DNA of 64,000 nt from Mycolicibacterium arenosum (GTDB taxonomy: Bacteria > Actinomycetota > Actinomycetes > Mycobacteriales > Mycobacteriaceae): assembly GCF_024320865.1 (NCBI RefSeq), contig NZ_JANDBD010000015.1:106728-170727 (forward strand), in the 5' to 3' direction. The notes under the pieces were generated by a model. It had not been told where the DNA came from, searched no databases, and saw nothing but the letters and a program-made list of their open reading frames with translations. The translations under genes were made by a program, and so were the position numbers. Every line of letters starts with the position of its first letter. The stretch's first letter is position 1. Below, in pieces: positions 57,744 through 64,000 of this stretch.

Positions 57744-59300
57744 CTAGCTCTTCGGGAACTTCAGCTTGGACAGATCGATATCGGCCAGACCCGGCGGCAG
57801 TTCGTCGAGCCCCTTGGGCATGTTGGACAGGTCGGGGAACCCCGCGGGCAACCCCGGCACGCCTGCGCCGAGTGGATTGCGAGGCGGCGTCGGCCCCCGC
57901 CCCTTCTTCTTACCCGCCTGCTTGTTCTTCCCCTTGCCGGCCTTACGCGACGAGCCCTTGCGGCCGAACGGCATTCCCATCTGGCCGGCCATCTGCGACA
58001 TCATCTTGCGCGCCTCGAAGAACCGGTCGACGAGCTGGTTGACCTCCGCGACGGTGACACCCGAGCCGTTGGCGATCCGCAGCCGCCGCGAGGCGTTGAT
58101 GATCTTGGGGTCTTCGCGCTCCTTCGGCGTCATGCCGCGGATGATGGCCTGGACCCGATCGAGTTGACTGTCGTCGACCGCGGCGAGCGCGTCCTTCATC
58201 TGGCCCGCGCCCGGCAGCATGCCCAGCAGGTTCCCGATCGGACCCATCTTGCGGATCATCAGCATCTGCTCGAGGAAGTCCTCCAGCGTCAGCTCGCCCG
58301 AACCGATCTTGGCGGCGGCCTCCTCGGCCTTCTGCGCGTCGAAGTGCTGCTCGGCCTGCTCGATGAGCGTCAGGACGTCGCCCATCCCGAGGATGCGGCC
58401 CGCCATCCGGTCGGGGTGGAAGACGTCGAAGTCCTCGAGCTTCTCGCCCGCCGACGCGAACAGGATCGGCACGCCGGTGACCTCACGTACCGACAGCGCT
58501 GCACCACCGCGAGCGTCGCCGTCGAGCTTGGTCAGCACGACGCCGGTGAATCCGACACCCTCGCGGAACGCGTTGGCGGTCGCCACGGCGTCCTGGCCGA
58601 TCATGGCGTCGAGAACGAACAGCACCTCGTCGGGGTCGACGGCGTCGCGAATCGCCGCGGCCTGCCCCATCAGCTCCTCGTCGATACCCAACCGACCAGC
58701 GGTGTCGACGATCACGACGTCGTAGTGCTTGGTCCTGGCTTCGGCGAGACCGCCGGCGGCCACGGCCACGGGGTCACCGGGAGACGAGTCGTCCGAACCC
58801 TCGACGGTGCCGGCGTGCGGCGCGAAGACCGCGACCCCGGCTCGCTGGCCGACGATCTGCAGCTGGTTCACCGCGCCGGGGCGCTGAAGGTCGCACGCCA
58901 CCAGCAGCGGCGTGTGACCCTGATCCTTCAGCCACTTGGCGAGCTTGCCCGCCAGCGTCGTCTTGCCCGAGCCCTGCAGACCCGCGAGCATGATCACCGT
59001 CGGAGGGGTCTTCGCCCACGCCAGCTGCCTGGTCTGGCCGCCGAGGATGCCGACGAGTTCCTCGTTGACGATCTTGACGACCTGTTGCGCCGGGTTCAGC
59101 GCACCGGACACCTCGGCGCCGCGGGCGCGCTCCTTGATGCGAGCGACGAACTCACGCACCACGGGCAGCGAGACGTCGGCTTCGAGCAGCGCGAGCCGGA
59201 TCTCCCTGGTGGTGGTATCGATATCGGCGTCGGTGAGCCGCCCCTTGCCGCGAAGCCCCGCTAGGGCTCCGGTCAACCGGTCGGAGAGGGATTCAAACAC
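57744..59300 (-). CDS. ffh: Signal recognition particle protein Ffh
   Basis: Ffh binds signal sequences and 4.5S RNA to target membrane proteins. The 518-residue protein has the N domain, the G domain (GLQGSGKTTLAGKLAKWL, VIVDTAGRLGID, LTKLDGDARGGAAL) and a methionine-rich M domain (LTLEDFLEQMLMIRKMGPIG, MTPKEREDPKIINASRRLRIA). GTG 59300 overlaps the stop of a 37-codon ORF. It corresponds to Rv2916c. Confidence 0.97.
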   Translation of the reverse strand: MFESLSDRLTGALAGLRGKGRLTDADIDTTTREIRLALLEADVSLPVVREFVARIKERARGAEVSGALNPAQQVVKIVNEELVGILGGQTRQLAWAKTPPTVIMLAGLQGSGKTTLAGKLAKWLKDQGHTPLLVACDLQRPGAVNQLQIVGQRAGVAVFAPHAGTVEGSDDSSPGDPVAVAAGGLAEARTKHYDVVIVDTAGRLGIDEELMGQAAAIRDAVDPDEVLFVLDAMIGQDAVATANAFREGVGFTGVVLTKLDGDARGGAALSVREVTGVPILFASAGEKLEDFDVFHPDRMAGRILGMGDVLTLIEQAEQHFDAQKAEEAAAKIGSGELTLEDFLEQMLMIRKMGPIGNLLGMLPGAGQMKDALAAVDDSQLDRVQAIIRGMTPKEREDPKIINASRRLRIANGSGVTVAEVNQLVDRFFEARKMMSQMAGQMGMPFGRKGSSRKAGKGKNKQAGKKKGRGPTPPRNPLGAGVPGLPAGFPDLSNMPKGLDELPPGLADIDLSKLKFPKS

Positions 59301-59406
59301 CCGACAAGGGTAGCGGTCCCCGGTCCTGCTGGGCGGTGAGGCCGCTGGTCACCGACATCGAGTAGGAGTAGTCCGGGCTGTAGGCGGGCTGTGGTCGGGC
59401 GTCCAC
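59293..59406 (-). CDS. Candidate 37-residue small protein between glnD and ffh
   Basis: This ORF (GTG 59406 to TGA 59293) encodes a 37-residue peptide rich in Pro, Ser and Tyr (RPQPAYSPDYSYSMSVT in its first half, LTAQQDRGPLPLSGV at the end). About 31 of its codons end in G or C, as expected for coding DNA here. AAGGAG lies only 2 nt before the GTG, so the true start may be elsewhere (ATG 59358-59361 region or further up inside glnD). The stop overlaps the ffh GTG (GTGTTTGA), suggesting coupling. I know no homologue. Confidence 0.45.
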   Translation of the reverse strand: MDARPQPAYSPDYSYSMSVTSGLTAQQDRGPLPLSGV

Positions 59407-59413
59407 GGCTCCT

Positions 59414-61879
59414 TCAACCGGCCTCGGACACCCTGGCCGGCGGCGGCGTGGGCAGCACGGCGTACAGGTCGCGCTCCAACTCGTCGCGGGCGTCCTCGAA
59501 CGCCGAGAGCCCGAACGCGTCGACGACCGTGGAGCCGAGCGTTTCCACCTTCGCCCAGTTGATGTCGACCCCGTCGCGTTCGATGACCGCCGTCAACCGG
59601 GCCAGCAGGCCGGGGCGATCGGTGCTGCGGACCTGCAACACGTACTCACCCGCCGAGGTGCCCTCGAACCACAGGATCCGCGGCGGCGCCTGCACCCGAC
59701 TGATCGGAACGGCGGCCGGAATCTCGCCCGCGCGCGCGGTGTTGGTGGCCGCCGAGTCCCGATCGCGCTTTTCCAGCGACTCGATGACGTTCAGTTCGCC
59801 GTTCAATGCGAGGACGAACTGCTGGCGCAGCAGGTCCGGGGCCGGCGGCGTGCCGAAGTGCGGCGACACCAGGAAGGTGTTGATCGCCACACCGTCGTGG
59901 CTGTTGACCGACGCGGAGTGCACGCGCAGCGAGTGCAACGCGAGCACCCCGGCCGCCTTCGACAGCAGGCCGTGGCGATCTGGCGCGATCATCGTCACAC
60001 TGAAGACATGCGGCCCGTCGGTGGTCGTCATCTCGACGTGCACTCCGCCGTCCGCTGCCATCGAGAGATGTTGCGAGTCAATGGGATCCGGGTGCGGCAA
60101 CGGCTCCCCCGCCATCACCATGCGGCAGCGGCGCACCAGGTCGCCGATGAGCGAGGCCTTCCAGTCCCCCCACACCCCCGGCCCGGTGGCGAGGGAATCG
60201 GCCTCCGCGAGCACGTGCAGAAGTTCCAGTAGCACCGAGTCGCCGCCGAGTGCGTCGACAACCGCGGAGATGGTCTTGGGGTCCTGCAGATCGCGACGGG
60301 TCGCGGTGTCCGGCAACAGCAGGTGAAAGCGCACGATCTTCGACAGCACCTCGACATCGGACGGCCACAGCCCGAGCCTGGTACCGATCTGTGTCGCGAG
60401 GTCGGCGCCGATGACGCTGTGGTCACCACCGCGTCCCTTGCCGATGTCGTGGCACAGCGCGCCGAGCACCAGCAGATCGGGTCGCGACACCCTGGTGGTG
60501 AACGCACTGGCCCGCGAGACGGTCTCGATCAGGTGGCGGTCGACCGTCCAGATGTGCACCACGTCCCGCGGCGGCAGATCGCGTACGGCACCCCACTCCG
60601 GAAACAGTCTGCCCCACAAGCCCGTTCGGTCGAGTGCCTCAACGGTGGCCACCGCGGCGGGGCCGGCGGCGAGCATCACGAGCAGGTCCTTCAAGGCCTG
60701 TCGGGGCCATGGTGTGCGGAGTTCGGGGGCGGCCTCGGCGAGTCGACCCAGTGTCGATGCCGCGATCGGCAGTCCCGTGGTCGCCGACGCGGCGGCCACC
60801 CGCAGGATCAAGCCGGGGTCGCGTTCCGGTCGCGCATCGCGGGCCAGGATCACCTCGCCCGCGAACTCGATGACACCCTCGTCGATGGGTCGACGCACCG
60901 GCCGGCGCAGCGCCGCGAAACCACGGCGCGGCAACGCGTTCGCCGCTGTCCGCAAGCCGGCGTCGACGTAGAAGCTGATCGTGCGCGCCGCATCACTGAG
61001 GACACGGGCGAGGTCGAAGCGGTCGCCGATGTGCAGTGCGGCGCCGATCTCGTCGGCGAACTGCGCCAGCAGCATCTCGCGGCCCTTTCGCGAGACGCGG
61101 TGGAGTTCGGTGCGCACGTTCAGAAGTGCGAGGTGCGCGTCACCCAGCGTGCCCATCGGCGACGCGAGTGAGCGACTGGGATAGCCGTCGGCGAGTTGGG
61201 CGATGGCGAGCGCGTTGAGCAGTTGCACGTCGCGAAGACCGCCACGGCCGTTCTTCAGATCGGGCTCAGCCCGGTGGGCGATCTGCCCGCTGCGCTCCCA
61301 CCGCGCCTTAGCGTGGTCGACGAGTTCGTCGAAGCGCGAGGCGATGCCGGTGCGCCACTGTCTGCGCGCGCCACCGACGAGCAGCGCCGACAGGTCGGCG
61401 TCACCCGCGATGTGCCTGGCATCGAGCATGGCGAGCCCGGCGGAGATGTCCTCACCGGCGACCTGCAGCGCCTCGGGCACCGTGCGGACGCTGTGGTCGA
61501 TGTGGATGTTGGCGTCCCACAACGGATACCAGAGCAGTTCGGCCACCTGCGTGACGACGTCACGCGGCATGTTGTCGTGCACCAGCGTGAGGTCGAGATC
61601 GGAGTACGGCAGGAACTCGCCACGGCCGAGCCCTCCGGTCGCGACGATGGCGAACCCGCTGGTGGCCGTGATGCCGATCTCGGTGGCCTTCGTGGTGAGC
61701 CAGAACTCGTTGAGGTCGAGAAGCGCGTCGCGGAGCGCGGCGGAGTCCAGTTGGCGCGCGCCACCGCCGAGCAGTTGCTCTGCGGCAGCGGACAAGTCGG
61801 TCGCCGGACGCGACGAACCCGCCGCCGGAGCCTCCCAACGAGGGGCCCCGGCGGCGGGATCTGGTGTCTGCTTGGTCAT
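59414..61879 (-). CDS. glnD: PII uridylyl/adenylyltransferase GlnD
   Basis: GlnD modifies and demodifies the PII protein; in actinobacteria the group is AMP on Tyr51. The 821-residue protein has a nucleotidyltransferase domain (TGGLGRGEFLPYSDLDLTLV), a GlnE-like linker, an HD domain (LGALCHDIGKGRGGDHSVIG) and two ACT domains (VTMIAPDRHGLLSKAAGVLA and LQVRSTDRPGLLARLTAVIE). It is last in amt-glnB-glnD and corresponds to Rv2918c. Confidence 0.96.
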   Translation of the reverse strand: MTKQTPDPAAGAPRWEAPAAGSSRPATDLSAAAEQLLGGGARQLDSAALRDALLDLNEFWLTTKATEIGITATSGFAIVATGGLGRGEFLPYSDLDLTLVHDNMPRDVVTQVAELLWYPLWDANIHIDHSVRTVPEALQVAGEDISAGLAMLDARHIAGDADLSALLVGGARRQWRTGIASRFDELVDHAKARWERSGQIAHRAEPDLKNGRGGLRDVQLLNALAIAQLADGYPSRSLASPMGTLGDAHLALLNVRTELHRVSRKGREMLLAQFADEIGAALHIGDRFDLARVLSDAARTISFYVDAGLRTAANALPRRGFAALRRPVRRPIDEGVIEFAGEVILARDARPERDPGLILRVAAASATTGLPIAASTLGRLAEAAPELRTPWPRQALKDLLVMLAAGPAAVATVEALDRTGLWGRLFPEWGAVRDLPPRDVVHIWTVDRHLIETVSRASAFTTRVSRPDLLVLGALCHDIGKGRGGDHSVIGADLATQIGTRLGLWPSDVEVLSKIVRFHLLLPDTATRRDLQDPKTISAVVDALGGDSVLLELLHVLAEADSLATGPGVWGDWKASLIGDLVRRCRMVMAGEPLPHPDPIDSQHLSMAADGGVHVEMTTTDGPHVFSVTMIAPDRHGLLSKAAGVLALHSLRVHSASVNSHDGVAINTFLVSPHFGTPPAPDLLRQQFVLALNGELNVIESLEKRDRDSAATNTARAGEIPAAVPISRVQAPPRILWFEGTSAGEYVLQVRSTDRPGLLARLTAVIERDGVDINWAKVETLGSTVVDAFGLSAFEDARDELERDLYAVLPTPPPARVSEAG

Positions 61880-61955
61880 CTCGGTCCTCCCCCGGCTGTG
61901 GGTGTTGTTCGGGTACTACCTGTGCGCCGGGAGACGACGTCAGATCACTTCTGCA

Positions 61956-62294
61956 TCAAATGGCGTCGGTCCCCCGTTCACCGGTGCGGACGCGCACCAC
62001 GGTGTCGACGGGACTGACCCAGACCTTGCCGTCTCCGATCTTCCCGGTGCGGGCGGCCTGGACGATCACGTCCACCACCTTGTCGACGGCCGAATCGTCC
62101 ACCAGGACCTCGACTCGCACCTTCGGCACGAAGTCGACGGAGTACTCCGCACCGCGGTACACCTCGGTGTGGCCCTTCTGGCGACCGTAGCCCTGCACCT
62201 CGCTGACGGTCATTCCGAGAATGCCCGTCTGCTCGAGACCGGTCTTCACATCTTCGAGCGTGAACGGCTTCACGATCGCAGTGATCAGCTTCAT
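61956..62294 (-). CDS. glnB: Nitrogen regulatory PII protein
   Basis: The 112-residue trimeric PII protein has MKLITAIVKPFTLEDVKTGL, the T-loop GHTEVYRGAEYSVDFVPK with the modifiable Tyr51, and the B-loop RTGKIGDGKVWV. It senses ATP/ADP and 2-oxoglutarate and can bind Amt. It corresponds to Rv2919c and lies 40 bp after amt. Confidence 0.98.
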   Translation of the reverse strand: MKLITAIVKPFTLEDVKTGLEQTGILGMTVSEVQGYGRQKGHTEVYRGAEYSVDFVPKVRVEVLVDDSAVDKVVDVIVQAARTGKIGDGKVWVSPVDTVVRVRTGERGTDAI

Positions 62295-62334
62295 TTACTG
62301 GATTCCTTCCGAAGACACCATCGATTGTTCCCGA

Positions 62335-63717
62335 TCATGCGAGTTCATAAGCGGTTTCCGCGTGCTCGGTTTCATCGATGCCAGTGTCCTCGTCCTCCTT
62401 GCTGACCCGCCAGCCGAGCGGCTTGACGATGAAGGCGATGATGGCGGTTGCGATGCCCGTGAAGACCAGGGCGCAGAGCGCGACCACGATCTGGACCACC
62501 AACTGCTTGTAGTCGCCACCGTAGAACAGGCCAGCCGAGTCCTCCTCCGACCACGCGAAGAAGCCGATGCCGATGGTGCCCCACAGGCCGGCGACCAGGT
62601 GCACGCCGACGACGTCGAGCGAGTCGTCGTAGCCGAACTTGTACTTCAGCCCGATGGCGAGCGCCGACAGGACACCTGCGATGGCACCGAGGCCGATCGA
62701 GCCGATCGGAGTCAGCGCCGCACAGGCGGGGGTGATCGCTACCAGGCCGGCCACCACACCTGACGCCGCACCCACGCTGGTGGCGTGCCCGTCGCGGATG
62801 CGTTCCACCAGCAGCCAGCCCAGCATCGCCGCAGCGGTGGCCGCGGTGGTGTTCACGAACACCTGGCCCGCGATCATGTCGGCGCCGCCCTCGGAACCCA
62901 CGTTGAAGCCGTACCAACCGAACCACAGGATGGCCGCGCCGAGCAGGACGAACGGCACGTTGTGCGGCCGGTAGGCCATCTTGCCGAAGCCCGCGCGCTT
63001 GCCGAGCAGGATCGCCAGCACCAGACCGGCCATACCGGCGTTGATGTGGACGACCGTGCCGCCTGCGAAGTCGATCGGGGCGACGTTGGCCGCACCCTCC
63101 TCGTCGACGCCGAAGAGCTTCGCCGCGATGCCGTCGCCACTACCCGACAGGAAGCCGCCGCCCCAAACCATGTGGGCGAGAGGGAAGTACACCACGGTGA
63201 CCCAGATGGCGCCGAACGCGAGCCAGGTGCCGAACTTCATGCGCTCGGCAACCGAACCACTGATGAGCGCCACGGTGATGACCGCGAAGGTCAGCTGGAA
63301 CGCGACCCACAGGATGGCGGGCACGGTGCCGAATCCACCGAGCACGTAGGCGGTTTCGCCATCGACTTCCTTCGTCGTCAACAGCTGGCTCACGCCGAAC
63401 AGGTCGAACGGGCTGTCGAAGAACAGGCCCGCATCCTTGCCCGTATGCGCCGACGAGAAGGACATCGAGTAGCCCCAGAGCACGTAGATGACGCTGACGA
63501 GGCCGAGCGACCCGTACGACATCATCATCATGTTGAGGACCGACTTCTGCCGCGACAGGCCGCCGTAGAAGAACGCCAGGCCGGGAGTCATGAAGAGGAC
63601 CATCGCCGTAGCGGCGATGACCCATGCGGTGTCGCCCGAGCTCAACCCCTCGGGGCCAAACGGCAGGTACGCGTCGTCTGGCAGGGCCAGGACGACGTCG
63701 TTTAAGGCTAAGACCAC
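62335..63717 (-). CDS. amt: Ammonium transporter Amt
   Basis: The 460-residue channel has eleven spans, beginning DTAWVIAATAMVLFMTPGLAFFYGG. Channel residues are the twin His of TVVHINAGMAGLVLAI and GVHLVAGLWGTIGIGFF. The C-terminal tail (EDEDTGIDETEHAETAYELA) faces the cytosol where PII binds. GTG 63717 has AGGAGG 10 nt upstream. It corresponds to Rv2920c. A GlnR box lies 65-100 nt upstream, so induction under nitrogen limitation is likely. Confidence 0.97.
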   Translation of the reverse strand: MVLALNDVVLALPDDAYLPFGPEGLSSGDTAWVIAATAMVLFMTPGLAFFYGGLSRQKSVLNMMMMSYGSLGLVSVIYVLWGYSMSFSSAHTGKDAGLFFDSPFDLFGVSQLLTTKEVDGETAYVLGGFGTVPAILWVAFQLTFAVITVALISGSVAERMKFGTWLAFGAIWVTVVYFPLAHMVWGGGFLSGSGDGIAAKLFGVDEEGAANVAPIDFAGGTVVHINAGMAGLVLAILLGKRAGFGKMAYRPHNVPFVLLGAAILWFGWYGFNVGSEGGADMIAGQVFVNTTAATAAAMLGWLLVERIRDGHATSVGAASGVVAGLVAITPACAALTPIGSIGLGAIAGVLSALAIGLKYKFGYDDSLDVVGVHLVAGLWGTIGIGFFAWSEEDSAGLFYGGDYKQLVVQIVVALCALVFTGIATAIIAFIVKPLGWRVSKEDEDTGIDETEHAETAYELA

Positions 63718-63781
63718 TTTGTGTGAACCTCCTTGGGATTTCGCCGACGAATCGGCCTCCCAGAGAGATTCGATTGCGGTC

Positions 63782-63819
63782 GTTTCGGTGGTGGTTCGCG
63801 TGTGTTTCAGCCAGGTGAA
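63782..63819 (-). promoter_or_regulatory. GlnR box upstream of amt
   Basis: Reading leftward: TTCAC-N6-GAAAC-N6-GAACC-N6-GAAAC (63819 to 63782). This is the two-repeat layout of the GlnR operator (GTNAC-N6-GAAAC-N6-GTNAC-N6-GAAAC) with both GAAAC sites perfect and the two GTNAC sites imperfect (4/5 and 3/5). GlnR control of amt-glnB-glnD is known in M. smegmatis. Confidence 0.75.
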
Positions 63820-63834
63820 CGGATCGCGGGTTCC

Positions 63835-64000
63835 TGTTACACCTGTGTTTCTTCACGGCGAATGCTGGTACAAGGACCTAGCTGTACTGACCTGAGAGGT
63901 TAGGTACACGGCTGGCTGGTGGTTGACCGCCGAGTGCTGTGTGGCCGCGGTGGTGATTGTAGGTGTGCAACCAGCGGGGATACTCCTGGCATCGTTGTTC
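63835..64000 (-). mobile_element. End of an IS481-type insertion sequence, continuing beyond window
   Basis: The transposase C-terminus (63878-64000) lies next to a likely element boundary at 63835, where the sequence reads TGTTACACCTGTG on the plus strand (TG...CA ends). The rest is outside the window, so the other end, the target duplication and completeness cannot be judged. It sits 118 bp upstream of the amt start and 15 bp from the GlnR box. Confidence 0.65.
63878..64000 (-). CDS. IS481-family transposase, C-terminal fragment
   Basis: The last 40 residues of the minus-strand frame read EYPRWLHTYNHHRGHTALGG followed by QPPASRVPNLSGQYS and a TAG stop. This is the conserved end of IS481/IS3-like rve transposases (WxxxYNxxRxHxALGGxPPxxR). 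The N-terminus with the first catalytic residues is beyond the window edge. Confidence 0.85.
   Translation of the reverse strand, partial: EQRCQEYPRWLHTYNHHRGHTALGGQPPASRVPNLSGQYS

Noticed and set aside
1..64000. CRISPR arrays, tRNA, rRNA, tmRNA and riboswitches.
   Set aside because: None was recognised by reading; no evenly spaced repeats, tRNA cloverleaf or known riboswitch core was found. A covariance-model search would be decisive.

Overview
The window is high-GC actinobacterial chromosome and, by gene content and order, a rapidly growing mycobacterium (Mycolicibacterium type). The backbone follows the M. tuberculosis Rv2880c-Rv2920c order: rlmN, cdsA, frr, pyrH, Rv2887-like marR, amiC, tsf, rpsB, Rv2891-like M23 peptidase, xerC, viuB, dprA, comM, yraN, then Rv2901c-like, rnhB, lepB, rplS, lppW, trmD, rimM, Rv2908c, rpsP, Rv2910c-like, dacB-like, Rv2915c-like, ffh, glnD, glnB, amt. 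Most backbone genes are on the minus strand. No rRNA, tRNA or CRISPR array was seen.

Layout. Positions 1-3.7 kb hold a divergent CoA-transferase/TetR pair with an aldehyde dehydrogenase and a SnoaL-like protein. Positions 3.7-8.9 kb hold rlmN, a LysR regulator divergent from an EamA exporter, then cdsA-frr-pyrH. Positions 9-19.6 kb are accessory: an SRPBCC/sulfatase pair, an Rv0560c-like methyltransferase divergent from an Rv2887-like MarR with two palindromes between them, an AhpD-like/membrane-protein pair bracketed by inverted palindromic repeats, and a minus-strand run of FtsX-type ABC exporter, amino-acid permease and copper amine oxidase. Positions 19.7-32.5 kb return to the backbone, with extra redox genes and a secreted glycosidase-like lipoprotein.

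Between yraN and the Rv2901c homologue, where M. tuberculosis carries fdhD-fdhF, lies about 11 kb of other genes (32.6-43.8 kb). It contains a small His-rich protein paired with a DUF6745-like protein, then an Fbp-type iron ABC transporter translationally coupled to an unusual 826-residue protein. That protein fuses an adenylation domain, a carrier domain and a multi-spanning acyltransferase-3-like membrane domain. A thioesterase, a CoA-transferase, a HAD phosphatase and an SDR follow on the minus strand. The fusion protein is the best candidate here for an undescribed system: a one-polypeptide machine that could activate an acid, tether it and pass it across the membrane, as DltA/DltC/DltB do with three proteins.

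Positions 43.8-49.3 kb hold the lepB/rnhB and rplS/rpsP/rimM/trmD translation block. Positions 49.9-54.7 kb hold an osmoprotectant operon for N-acetylglutaminylglutamine amide (asnO, ngg, M42 peptidase). Tandem D,D-carboxypeptidase paralogues follow, then ffh and the nitrogen block amt-glnB-glnD. A well-formed GlnR box lies upstream of amt, and the end of an IS481-type element sits about 15 bp beyond the box. A 37-codon ORF with coding-like third-position GC lies between glnD and ffh and overlaps the ffh start. Many starts have a TANNNT element 6-8 nt upstream and no Shine-Dalgarno sequence, the usual sign of leaderless mycobacterial transcripts.
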